Source: Synechococcus sp. CS-1331
GTDB lineage: Bacteria; Cyanobacteriota; Cyanobacteriia; PCC-6307; Cyanobiaceae
Direction of reading: 5' to 3'
Assembly: GCA_025127975.1 (NCBI GenBank)
Contig: JAHLYQ010000009.1
Coordinates: forward strand, 1 to 46,724
Length of the DNA: 46,724 nt
The position numbers and the translations under genes were made by a program. This document shows positions 33,211-41,305 of the stretch, in pieces; the first letter of the stretch is position 1, and each line of letters opens with the position of its first letter. The notes under the pieces were generated by a model. The model had not been told where the DNA came from and searched no databases. It saw only the letters and a list, made by a program, of their open reading frames with translations.

Positions 33211-33590
33211 CGGCAGGAGAACGATTGGAGCTTGAAAATCTGACGGTGTATCCACCACAACCGAAGATCGAGCTGGATCTCGACGATGGCAGCACCTGCT
33301 CAGTCACCGATCGGGCACCCGCAACGTTGATCTTCTATGGCAGTCAACTCAGCAGCATGGATCAATCAAATGGCAGCCAACCGGGTGCCCAGAACGACCT
33401 TGGAGGTGGGGTGGCCCTGATGATCCCCATTGGGGGCACAGGATTCAAGCAAACCTGTAATGGGCTATTGAAACTTCAGGAAGCCAGAGCCAAAATCGCC
33501 TTGGCCAATCAAATGCTCGAGGCTGGTCAGATCAGCGAAGACGACATGCGAAAGCTGATCAGCGGGCTGAAACGCACCCTGGGGATTTAG
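33102..33590 (+). CDS. Secreted small protein C of three-gene operon
   Basis: No family recognised. The mature part begins about ERLELENLTVYPPQPKIELDL, has a beta-rich segment with two cysteines (in GSTCSVTD and FKQTCNGL) and a C-terminal helical tail (LLKLQEARAKIALANQMLEAG...). The start is uncertain: ATG 33102 gives 162 residues with a basic leader and a hydrophobic stretch (ALGYGIMLSLLGDAVAAG) that could serve as a signal peptide, but overlaps the previous gene by 109 bases; ATG 33183 gives a smaller overlap but an incomplete signal. Confidence 0.65.
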   Translation: MRCLSATRRAHGSWRSSWWVHALGYGIMLSLLGDAVAAGERLELENLTVYPPQPKIELDLDDGSTCSVTDRAPATLIFYGSQLSSMDQSNGSQPGAQNDLGGGVALMIPIGGTGFKQTCNGLLKLQEARAKIALANQMLEAGQISEDDMRKLISGLKRTLGI

Positions 33591-33601
33591 GAGGTACCCA
33601 G

Positions 33602-34231
33602 TTAGGCCTCTCGCCCCAGCTCCACCCCAACCGAGTGCATCCGCACCTGGGCGGGATCGGCCCTGGGGCCATCCAGGGCCGATCGCTCCACGGCGGCCAG
33701 CTGCTCCAGCCGGGTCGCCGTGGCTTCCCGCCCGTAGCGACCTTCCGCCAGCAGCCAGTAGAGCCCGAAATGGCGCGCTTCGCTGGCCAGCAGCTCGCCA
33801 TACAGCGCCCGCAGCTCCGCATCGGGGCTATGGGCCGCCAGCAGGGCCATGCGCTCATGGCTGCGGGCCTCGATCAGGCCGGCCACCAGAAACGAATCCA
33901 GCATCCGCTCGGGCTCGCCCTTGCGCACTGCCGCCGAGAGGGCGGCGCCATAGCCCGGCGCCGGCAGGGGCCGCAGGGCGATGCCACGGCGCTGCAACAG
34001 CTGCAGCACCTGCTCGAAGTGCTCCAGTTCCTCGCGGGCCAGGGGGCTGAGCACCTCCCCCAGCTGCCCATCGCTGGGATAGCGGAACATCAGCTGCAGG
34101 GCCACACCGGCGGCCTTGCGCTCGCAGTGGGCGTGGTCGATCAGCACCAGATCCGAATGGGCGATTGCCTGGGCCAGCCAGGTGGCACTGCTGGGGGCAG
34201 CCAGCCATTTCACCCGGACAGGAGCGCTCAA
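33602..34231 (-). CDS. miaE: tRNA-(ms2io6A37)-hydroxylase-like di-iron protein MiaE
   Basis: A ferritin-like four-helix protein of 209 residues that in other bacteria hydroxylates the modified adenosine 37 of tRNA. Di-iron ligands are visible: E37 (HCERKA), E68 and H71 (REELEHF), E121 (IEARSHERM), E151 and H154 (SEARHF). The start is probably the TTG at 34231 overlapping the aroQ stop (TTGA), or GTG at 34213. It forms an operon with aroQ. Confidence 0.9.
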   Translation of the reverse strand: MSAPVRVKWLAAPSSATWLAQAIAHSDLVLIDHAHCERKAAGVALQLMFRYPSDGQLGEVLSPLAREELEHFEQVLQLLQRRGIALRPLPAPGYGAALSAAVRKGEPERMLDSFLVAGLIEARSHERMALLAAHSPDAELRALYGELLASEARHFGLYWLLAEGRYGREATATRLEQLAAVERSALDGPRADPAQVRMHSVGVELGREA

Positions 34232-34668
34232 GCCGCACCGCGCAGATGGGCCACCAGGCCCTCCAGGGCCAGGGTGTAGCTGGTGGGTCCAAAACCGCAG
34301 ATCACCCCCACGGCCCTGTCGGCCAGGGTGGAATGGTGCCGGAAGGGCTCACGGGCGTGGGTATTGCTGAGATGAAGCTCCACAAAGGGGATCGCCACCG
34401 CAAGCAGGGCATCCCGCAGGGCGATCGAGGTATGGGTGTAGGCCGCCGCATTGATCAAGATGCCGTCCACTCCGCCGCGGCCCTGGTGGATGCGGTCCAC
34501 CAGGGCACCCTCGTGGTTGCTCTGGAAGCAGTCCACCAGCGCGCCGAGCTCCCCTGCCCGCTGCTGCAACGCGCCATTGATCTGGTCGAGGGTCTGACTG
34601 CCGTAGACCCCCGGCTCGCGCGTACCGAGCAGGTTCAGGTTGGGGCCGTGGAGGACAAGCAGCTGCAT
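34228..34668 (-). CDS. aroQ: 3-dehydroquinate dehydratase, type II
   Basis: Third step of the shikimate pathway, dehydrating 3-dehydroquinate. The 146-residue type II enzyme has [16 protein letters not shown] with catalytic Y22, the NHEGALVD segment, [13 protein letters not shown] and [14 protein letters not shown]. It lies divergently from tRNA-Tyr, 55 bases away, and its last bases overlap miaE. Confidence 0.96.
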   Translation of the reverse strand: MQLLVLHGPNLNLLGTREPGVYGSQTLDQINGALQQRAGELGALVDCFQSNHEGALVDRIHQGRGGVDGILINAAAYTHTSIALRDALLAVAIPFVELHLSNTHAREPFRHHSTLADRAVGVICGFGPTSYTLALEGLVAHLRGAA

Positions 34669-34723
34669 GGCAAGGGGAGGAGTTTTAAGCGTGTCCGGCT
34701 GGTAAGTTCTTGGGGTGTGGTTC

Positions 34724-34805
34724 GGGTCGGTGCCCGAGTGGTTAATGGGGGCGGACTGTAAATCCGCTGGCTCTGCCTACGTTGGTTCAAATCCAACCCG
34801 GCCCA
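34724..34805 (+). tRNA. trnY: tRNA-Tyr (GUA anticodon)
   Basis: A class II tRNA of 82 bases with acceptor GGGTCGG/CCGGCCC (one G-U pair), D-arm GCCCGAGTGGTTAATGGGGGC, anticodon loop ACTGTAAAT giving GUA, a variable arm (GGCTCTGCCTAC) and T-arm GTTGGTTCAAATCCAAC. The long variable arm and discriminator A fit bacterial tyrosine tRNA. CCA is not encoded. Confidence 0.97.
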
Positions 34806-34815
34806 CCTTCCACAT

Positions 34816-34887
<72 letters not shown>

Positions 34888-34946
34888 TACAAAAAGAGGG
34901 GCTGGCACCGCTCCTCAAGCAAGATTGGACCATCGGCTTCACCTGG

Positions 34947-35543
34947 GTGACCCTCCGCTGCCTGATCGTGGAAGACCAGGTCATGTTCCTGCAGCTGCTC
35001 TGCAAAATGCTGCAGGGGCTGCCGGGGTTGGAGGTGGTGGGTTCCGCCACGAATTGCCATGCCGGCTTTGAAGCCTGTCGCAAACTCCGCCCAGATGCCC
35101 TGATCCTCGATCTGGCCCTGCCCGACGGGGATGGCCTGGGGGTGGCCCGCTTCCTGCGGCTGCTCCGACCCGAGGCGAAGGCGCTGGTGCTCTCGGCCCA
35201 GGCCAGCAGCTTTGTGTGCCCGGAGGAGCTCGAAGCGATGCTGGTGGGGGTGGTGGATAAAACCTCCACCTACGAAACCCTGCGCAATGTGATCGAGGCC
35301 GCCCTGCTGCAGGAGACGCCCCAGGACGCCGAACCAAATGGGCCAGTGGCGGCGCTCACCCCACGCCAGCTCCAGATCTTCAGCCTGATTGGCCAGGGCC
35401 TCAGCAATAAGGCGATCGCTCACGCCACCGGGCTGGCAGTTGCCACGGTGGAAACCCACCGCAAGGCCATTGCTCGCCGCCTCAACTGCAGCGGAGCTGA
35501 GTTGGTGCGCAGGGCAGCCCTGGATCTGGGCCCGGTGCCATGA
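34947..35543 (+). CDS. NarL/FixJ-family response regulator
   Basis: A DNA-binding response regulator of 198 residues: receiver domain with acidic pair E9-D10, phospho-acceptor D55 (LILDLALPDGD) and K105 (VVDKTS), then a LuxR-type helix-turn-helix (LTPRQLQIFSLIGQGLSNKA, about 131-150, continuing to TVETHRK). The start is GTG at 34947; there is no in-frame ATG. It begins 59 bases after tRNA-Thr with no obvious terminator between. The stop overlaps the start of the sensor kinase (ATGA), so they form a pair. Confidence 0.9.
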   Translation: MTLRCLIVEDQVMFLQLLCKMLQGLPGLEVVGSATNCHAGFEACRKLRPDALILDLALPDGDGLGVARFLRLLRPEAKALVLSAQASSFVCPEELEAMLVGVVDKTSTYETLRNVIEAALLQETPQDAEPNGPVAALTPRQLQIFSLIGQGLSNKAIAHATGLAVATVETHRKAIARRLNCSGAELVRRAALDLGPVP

Positions 35544-37573
35544 GGGGCAGGGGACTGCGCAAGCGCATCGTCTGGGCGACGAGTCTGCAGCTGCTGCTGG
35601 TGAGTGGGGCGGTGGGCGGCCTGGCCTATTTCAGCGGCCAAAGGAGTGGCTTTGGCCTGGCCGAGGCCTACCGCCAGCAAGACGCCATCACCGACCTTTC
35701 TGAGCAGCTCTCGGGCCGCCTGGCGGCACCGCAGCTGATCAACAGCCTCAACGTGCTCGCCATCCAGCAGGGCCAGCTCTCCTTAAACGACTTCGACGCC
35801 ATGGGGCAGCGCTTCTGGAGTCAGATGCAGCTCTTCCCCGTGGGCTACATCAACTACGGCAGCGTTCGAGGGGAATTCCTCGGGGTGGAAAGGCTCGACA
35901 GCGGCGCCTTTGTGATCAACGAAGACGCGTTCGCCAGCCCCCTCGGCAAGGGCACGATGGGCGTCTACGCCATGGGGGCAAAGGGACAACGGGGCGCCCT
36001 GCTGGAGTCAATTCCAGGCATGAGCGACAGCCACGAGGAGGCCTGGTATGTCGAGACGGTGAAGGCCGGCCAGGCCACCTGGAGCTCGATCTACCAGTGG
36101 GAAGACAAACCCGAGGTGCTGGCGATTGCCTTTAATCAACCCCTCTACGGCCCTGGACGCCAACTGCTCGGCGTCATCGGCGTCGACTTCGTACTCAGCC
36201 AGCTCAACACCTGGCTTGCGGAAGTCTGGAAAGACAGGAGCGGCTTCGCCTTGATCGTGGAACGAAACGGCATGGTCGTGGCCAGCTCCCGGCCTGGCCT
36301 GACCAGCACAGGCACGGGCTCCAAAACCAAACGAGTGCGGCTGGAGCAACTGCCCGATCCCCTGGTGCAGGCCACCCTCCGCCGCCTGCAGGAAGTGGGT
36401 GGCCTCGCTGCCCCCAGCTCCCTAGCCAGCACCCAGACCGTGCAATACAGGGGCAACACCTACCTGGTAGGCCTCCATTCCTGGGGCCAGGCGGAGAAGC
36501 TCGACTGGCTGCTGATCACAGCCCTGCGCTCAGATCAGATCGTGCAGGCCAGTCAGCGCTACGCCCTGATCGCCCTGCTGCTGAGCCTGGGGGCGGTAGC
36601 CACCGCGGTGCTGGTAACGATCCGGGTGAGCGACTGGCTGCTGGCGCCGCTGGAGCTGCTGCGCCTTCGCTGCCAGAGCGCCTCCGAGCAGGTGGGCCAG
36701 GGGGACGCAAATCTTGTATTTGAAGCAGGGCTGCCCAAGGGCAGCGCCAGAGAAATAGAGGCCGTTTCCCAGGCGTTCGGAGCCCTGGTGGAGCGGCTGA
36801 GCCAGGCCCGGCGACAACTCGCTGAAGCCATCGAACGGGAGCGACTCAAGGACGCCCAGACCGTGTTGGTGCTGGAAGACAAGCTCAAAAGCAGCCTGCA
36901 GGCCGCAGCCGTTGCCCACGAAATCAACCTGCCCCTCAGCACCCTGCTACTGAACAGCAAATTGCTGCTGGAGCAGCAAGAAGCTCCCCTGCCCACCAAC
37001 CTGAACGAGCACCTCCAGGCGATCGCCAGCAACGCCGATGAGGTCGTAACGACTATTGAAAAGATGCGCACCCTGCTGCGCAATGTGCAGACCCACCAGC
37101 GGCGCCTCAACCTGGCCAACGTGGCCCGCAGCGCCCTGCTCTACGCAGGCCCGAGCCTCAAGGCCGCCGGCATCACGGTGCAGCGCGAGGGCCTCGAAAC
37201 CAGCCTGGCGGTACTGGGGGATGCGGCCCAGATCCAGATCGCAGTGGTCAACCTGCTGCGCAATGCCCTTGAAGCGCTGGAGACAGCAGCCCCTGCTGCA
37301 GCCACCCCCGCCACCATTGCGGTGCGGCTGCAAAGCGAAGGCGACACGGTGGTGCTCAGCGTGGCCGACAACGGCCCGGGGTTCCAGGCACCGCAAACGG
37401 CCCTGGCACCCCTGGAAACGAGCAAGGCCAATGGCAGTGGCCTGGGCTTGTTTGTGGTGCAGACCACCATGGAAAACCATCGCGGCTCCCTGGCCATCGG
37501 GCGCTCCAGCCTGGGCGGCGCCGAAGTGCTACTGATTTTTCCCGCCGCTCCGGCCCTGCCAATTACTCAATAG
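35540..37573 (+). CDS. Membrane sensor histidine kinase with extracytoplasmic Cache-like domain
   Basis: Sensor partner of the upstream response regulator. 677 residues: transmembrane helix about 9-30, a large extracytoplasmic sensor (about 31-340) with Cache-like ETVKAGQATWSSIYQW and GVIGVDFVLSQLN, a second helix near 345-368, a HAMP-like linker and coiled coil, then the HisKA site AAVAHEINLPLSTLLL with H460, N-box NLLRNALEAL (N575), DNGPGF and GSGLGLFV. This is the HK853/NtrB-like arrangement with all catalytic boxes. The signal is unknown; Cache domains generally bind small molecules. Confidence 0.92.
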   Translation: MRGRGLRKRIVWATSLQLLLVSGAVGGLAYFSGQRSGFGLAEAYRQQDAITDLSEQLSGRLAAPQLINSLNVLAIQQGQLSLNDFDAMGQRFWSQMQLFPVGYINYGSVRGEFLGVERLDSGAFVINEDAFASPLGKGTMGVYAMGAKGQRGALLESIPGMSDSHEEAWYVETVKAGQATWSSIYQWEDKPEVLAIAFNQPLYGPGRQLLGVIGVDFVLSQLNTWLAEVWKDRSGFALIVERNGMVVASSRPGLTSTGTGSKTKRVRLEQLPDPLVQATLRRLQEVGGLAAPSSLASTQTVQYRGNTYLVGLHSWGQAEKLDWLLITALRSDQIVQASQRYALIALLLSLGAVATAVLVTIRVSDWLLAPLELLRLRCQSASEQVGQGDANLVFEAGLPKGSAREIEAVSQAFGALVERLSQARRQLAEAIERERLKDAQTVLVLEDKLKSSLQAAAVAHEINLPLSTLLLNSKLLLEQQEAPLPTNLNEHLQAIASNADEVVTTIEKMRTLLRNVQTHQRRLNLANVARSALLYAGPSLKAAGITVQREGLETSLAVLGDAAQIQIAVVNLLRNALEALETAAPAAATPATIAVRLQSEGDTVVLSVADNGPGFQAPQTALAPLETSKANGSGLGLFVVQTTMENHRGSLAIGRSSLGGAEVLLIFPAAPALPITQ

Positions 37574-37610
37574 GGGGAGGAGGCTACCCAATAGGGGGTA
37601 GGAGGCTATC
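37568..37610 (+). repeat. Near-perfect 21-base tandem repeat after kinase gene
   Basis: CAATAGGGGGAGGAGGCTACC (37568-37588) is followed at once by CAATAGGGGGTAGGAGGCTATC (37589-37610), differing by one inserted T and one substitution. The first copy contains the stop codon of the kinase gene. Purine-rich, probably a replication-slippage product. Confidence 0.85.
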
Positions 37611-37658
37611 GGTGGGCGTGCACAAATCCATAAGGTCGCCATTCTGCGCAGCAGAAGG

Positions 37659-38249
37659 ATGCGCGACGTCCTGCTAGACGGATTGCCAGTTCTGGATCTG
37701 CTGGAGATCACTGCCAGCACTTCGGTTGTGGCGGCCCTGACCAACTGCGACCAAAGCTCCGTTTCGCGCCTGCACCGCCGCGTCAGCGATCAGCTCGGCC
37801 TGGATTTCCGCAAAACCAACGGCCAGTACCGGGCCCACGCCAACCACGCAGTCTTGGCCTCCCTGCGGCAAGCCTCCCAGCTGCTGCGCCTTGGCAGGGG
37901 CCAGCTGCAATGGCAGGACAACCCCTGGAATGTCCAGGCTCTCCAATCGATGGGAGGGCGCACCCTGGAGCTAGTGCGGGAGCGGGTGCTGGATCTGGCC
38001 GTGGTCAACGGCCTCGACACCCTGCCGCCGGGTTGGGAGGACAGCAGCAAACCCTTTGCCTTCTGCGATCTGGTAGCCATTGGTCTGGTGCGTTACCCGA
38101 TCCAGACCAGCGGCAGGGGCACCAACCTCGATGCAGTGGTGCTGCGCCAGGAGCATTTGGAGCGGCCGGCAGTGCAGGCCTTGATCAGCCAAATCCGCGC
38201 TGTTTACCTGCGCGAATATGGGCAACTGCCCGAGCTGGCCTGGCTCTGA
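37659..38249 (+). CDS. LysR-like transcriptional regulator, short form
   Basis: A 196-residue protein with an N-terminal winged helix-turn-helix typical of LysR regulators (LLEITASTSVVAALTNCDQSSVSRLHRRV, described here in parts: helix at 14-28, recognition helix at 33-44), followed by an abbreviated effector-like region (ERVLDLAVVNGLDTLPPGW, FAFCDLVAIGLVRYPI). Full LysR proteins have about 300 residues, so the ligand domain is reduced to about half. I have the impression of similar short proteins in picocyanobacteria. ATG with GAAGG just upstream. Confidence 0.7.
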   Translation: MRDVLLDGLPVLDLLEITASTSVVAALTNCDQSSVSRLHRRVSDQLGLDFRKTNGQYRAHANHAVLASLRQASQLLRLGRGQLQWQDNPWNVQALQSMGGRTLELVRERVLDLAVVNGLDTLPPGWEDSSKPFAFCDLVAIGLVRYPIQTSGRGTNLDAVVLRQEHLERPAVQALISQIRAVYLREYGQLPELAWL

Positions 38250-38316
38250 GCAGCAGCAGTAGATGCCAAGGGGTAGTTCAGTCTGGGAATAGCTCTGGGA
38301 ATAGCTGTTGTTGCCT

Positions 38317-39705
38317 ATGACCCCTAACCCACTTCTGACCACCCCGATTGCCGCCATGCGGGCCCCGGTGACCGCCGGCCTAAGCCGCAGCCTTGCTTGG
38401 CGGCTGGAGCAGCTCGATCGTCTAGAGGGGCTGCTGCGCGACCACGAGGGGGAGGTGCTCGAGGCCCTGGCCGCCGACCTGGGCAAACCGCCCCTGGAGG
38501 CCAACTTCGAACTGGTGGGGGTGCGCAAAGAATTGGCCCACACCCGCCGGCAGCTGAAGGGCTGGATGGGGCGACGGCCTGTCGGCCTCGATCTGATTCT
38601 GCGGCCCGGCCAGGCCTGGATACAGGCCGAACCCCTGGGCTGCGTGCTGATCATCGGGCCCTGGAACTACCCCTTCAAGCTCTGCCTGCAGCCGCTGGTG
38701 AGCGCCCTGGCCGCGGGCAACACCGCCGTGCTCAAGCCGTCCGAACACGCGCCAAGCACCGCCGAGCTGCTGGCCCGCTCCATCCCACAGGCCTTCTCCG
38801 CCGAGGTGGTGCAAGTGGTCAGCGGTGATGGGGCCGTGGCCGCCGCTCTAATTGAACAGCAGTTCGACCACATCTTCTTCACCGGCGGGGGCCGGGTGGG
38901 GCGGTTGGTGCTGGCCGCTGCAGCCCGCCACCTCACGCCGGTCACCCTGGAGCTGGGGGGCAAAAACCCGGCGATCGTGCTGGCCGACGCCGACATCGCC
39001 ACCACCGCCAGGCGCCTCGCCTGGGGCAAGGGGCTCAATGCCGGCCAGAGCTGCATCGCCCCCGACCACCTGCTGGTGCAAAGCCAGGCGCGCGCGGCCC
39101 TGGTGGCGGCCATCGCGGCCGAGTGGGTTCGCTTCTACGGCGCCGATCCCCTGGCCAGCGAGGATCTGGGCTGCATCGTCAACGACGCCCAGTTCAATCG
39201 GCTCGAAGAGCTGCTGGCCGGCGCCCGCAGCCGGGGCCAGGTGCTGGCAGGTGGACGCAGCGACCCCGCCCGGCGGCGCATCGAACCCACCCTGGTGGCG
39301 GTGGAGAGCGGCGACGATCCGCTGATGCAGGCGGAGCTGTTCGGTCCAATCCTGCCGGTGCTCAGCGTGGCCAACCTGGAGGCAGCCCTAGCCGAGGTGC
39401 GCAGCAGGCCCAAGCCCCTGGCCCTCTATCTGTTCAGCCACGACCGCACCGCCCAGCAGCGCATCCTCGCCACCACCAGCTCCGGCGGCGTCTGCTTTAA
39501 CGACGTCGTGCTGCAGGAGGTTGCCGCTGCCCTGCCCTTCGGCGGCGTGGGGGAAAGTGGCATCGGCAGCTACCACGGCAAGGCGGGCTTCCTCACCTTC
39601 TCCCACCAGCGGGCGGTGCTGCGCCGGCCCTTCTGGCTGGATCTGCCCTTCCGATACCCCCCCTATGCCGGGAAACTGGCCCTAATGAAGTGGTTGCTGG
39701 GCTGA
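38317..39705 (+). CDS. Aldehyde dehydrogenase (NAD(P)-dependent)
   Basis: Oxidises an aldehyde to the acid; the subgroup includes cyanobacterial long-chain or fatty aldehyde dehydrogenases. 462 residues with PLGCVLIIGPWNYPF, AALAAGNTAVLKPSE-type cofactor motifs, FTGGGRVG, the general-base LELGGKNPAIVL and the nucleophile cysteine in GLNAGQSCIAPD, plus the terminal PFGGVGESGIGSYHGKAGF. ATG 38317 is used; a TTG nine bases earlier is less likely. Like class 3 enzymes it ends with a hydrophobic patch (FWLDLPFRYPPYAGKLALMKWLLG), which could bind membrane. Confidence 0.92.
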   Translation: MTPNPLLTTPIAAMRAPVTAGLSRSLAWRLEQLDRLEGLLRDHEGEVLEALAADLGKPPLEANFELVGVRKELAHTRRQLKGWMGRRPVGLDLILRPGQAWIQAEPLGCVLIIGPWNYPFKLCLQPLVSALAAGNTAVLKPSEHAPSTAELLARSIPQAFSAEVVQVVSGDGAVAAALIEQQFDHIFFTGGGRVGRLVLAAAARHLTPVTLELGGKNPAIVLADADIATTARRLAWGKGLNAGQSCIAPDHLLVQSQARAALVAAIAAEWVRFYGADPLASEDLGCIVNDAQFNRLEELLAGARSRGQVLAGGRSDPARRRIEPTLVAVESGDDPLMQAELFGPILPVLSVANLEAALAEVRSRPKPLALYLFSHDRTAQQRILATTSSGGVCFNDVVLQEVAAALPFGGVGESGIGSYHGKAGFLTFSHQRAVLRRPFWLDLPFRYPPYAGKLALMKWLLG

Positions 39706-39710
39706 TCCAA

Positions 39711-39770
39711 GCCTGGCCGATCAGCAGCTTTGATGCACCGATCGTCCAACGGCACTGGATCGGCCTAGGC
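39711..39770. other. Long inverted repeat between aldehyde dehydrogenase and LysM genes
   Basis: GCCTGGCCGATC (39711-39722) faces GATCGGCCTAGGC (39758-39770), twelve pairs with one bulged T and a 35-base loop. There is no T run after it, so it may be an RNA-stabilising end structure or a binding site rather than an intrinsic terminator. Confidence 0.4.
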
Positions 39771-39807
39771 AGGCCCCTTAACGTTCGGGGAGCTATCTGT
39801 AGTGTTC

Positions 39808-41304
39808 ATGCGTAGATACCTCGTCGCCCTGGCCCTAGCGATGGTGTTGCCGTTGCCTGGTCTGACGGACGTGGTGGTCAAACCAGGCGAAACCCTCTCG
39901 GAGATCGCCGAGCGCAATGGGGTCAGCCTGACCCAGCTGATGCAGGCCAACGGCATTACCAACCCAAACCTGGTGGTGGCCGGCCAGAAGCTGGTGCTGC
40001 CAGGAGCCCGCCGGGCCGGTTCGGCGGGCGCCAGCGTCACGGTGCGCCCAGGCGACACCCTCTCGACCATCGCCGCAGCCAATGGCGTCAGCCTCACCCG
40101 TCTGATGCAGGCCAACGGCATCTCCAACCCAAACCTGGTGATCACCGGTCAACGGCTTGTCATTCCCGGCGCCCGCAACACCGCTGCCGCCCCGGCCCCC
40201 AAGCCCCTGCCCACCGCCAGATACACGGTGAAAAGTGGGGAAACGCTCTCGGAAATCGCCAATCGCTTCGGCACCAGCACCGAACGGCTGATTCAGATCA
40301 ACCGGATCAGCAACCCCAATCTGGTGGTTGCCGGCACCCAACTGGCCATCCCAGGGCGGCCGACCGCCGCGGTTGCCCCAGCCATGGGCCCTGCTCCGCG
40401 CAACACGAAGGAACATGTGGTGCGCAGTGGTGAGAACCTCTCCACCATCGCCGACAACTACGGGGTTCCCGTGGAGCGACTGATTGCAATCAACAGGATC
40501 GACGACCCCGACCTGGTGATCTCCGGCACCCGCCTGAAACTGCAGGCTCCCCCCCCGGTAACTGCCAAGCCAACAGCCAAGCCAACAGCCAAGCCAACCC
40601 CCAAGCCAACTGCCAAACCGGTGGCCCAGGCCAAGCCCACAGCAAAACTGCCCCCCAAGCCCGCGGCCACCGTCACACCCGGCCCCAAACCCGTCGCCAA
40701 GGAATCTTCCTCGCCGGCCTCAACCACCACGACCAACACAACTGCTAGTTCCCCCACCAAGCCATCACCAGCTCAGCCAGTGGCCCAAGCCCAACCGGTG
40801 AACCAAGCCAAACCAGTGGCCCAAGCCCAACCCGCCAGCGCTGCCACTATTGCTGCAACTACTGCTGTCAAGCCCCCTGCCAAAGCCAAGCCGGTGGCTG
40901 AGGCCAAGCCAGTGATCGAGACCAAACCAGTGGCTGAGGCCAAACCGGTGATCTTGGCCAAGCCGGTGGCTGAGAAGGCCCTCGTCAGCGTCAAACCGGC
41001 CGCAGCCAAAATTGCAACGGCCAGCGCTGCTCCGAGCAAAGTTGCCGCCAGCAAGCCCAAGGGACCCGACTGGCGCAGCTACGGGCCCCTCCAGGTGGAC
41101 TGGGCCAACTGGCAACCCATGGGCGGCAGCTTTGTGGCTCCGACCCTCAACGGGGAGGGCAAACCCGTCTATCTAGCTGTTAATTGCGGGGCCCGCAAGC
41201 TCAATGCCACAAGCCAATCCGGCCAGTGGAAGAGCTGGGATTCACCCCAAACCGACTTCGAGAAACAGCTGATCACCGACATCTGCAAGGCCCGATCCAG
41301 CTAG
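39808..41304 (+). CDS. Secreted protein with four LysM domains
   Basis: Cell-envelope protein of 498 residues predicted to bind peptidoglycan. After a signal peptide (MRRYLVALALAMVLPLPGLT) come four LysM repeats of about 45 residues, each with a (K/R)xGE/DTLS-IA start and a NPNLVVAGQ-like end, then a long Lys/Pro/Ala-rich linker with repeated KPTAKPT and VAQAKPV units, and a C-terminal domain (GPDWRSYGPLQVDWANWQPMG...) shared, from memory, with other cyanobacterial LysM proteins. There is no visible hydrolase domain. GTG 39802 is an alternative start. Repeats 1 and 2 are nearly identical in places at DNA level. Confidence 0.9.
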   Translation: MRRYLVALALAMVLPLPGLTDVVVKPGETLSEIAERNGVSLTQLMQANGITNPNLVVAGQKLVLPGARRAGSAGASVTVRPGDTLSTIAAANGVSLTRLMQANGISNPNLVITGQRLVIPGARNTAAAPAPKPLPTARYTVKSGETLSEIANRFGTSTERLIQINRISNPNLVVAGTQLAIPGRPTAAVAPAMGPAPRNTKEHVVRSGENLSTIADNYGVPVERLIAINRIDDPDLVISGTRLKLQAPPPVTAKPTAKPTAKPTPKPTAKPVAQAKPTAKLPPKPAATVTPGPKPVAKESSSPASTTTTNTTASSPTKPSPAQPVAQAQPVNQAKPVAQAQPASAATIAATTAVKPPAKAKPVAEAKPVIETKPVAEAKPVILAKPVAEKALVSVKPAAAKIATASAAPSKVAASKPKGPDWRSYGPLQVDWANWQPMGGSFVAPTLNGEGKPVYLAVNCGARKLNATSQSGQWKSWDSPQTDFEKQLITDICKARSS

Positions 41305-41305
41305 G

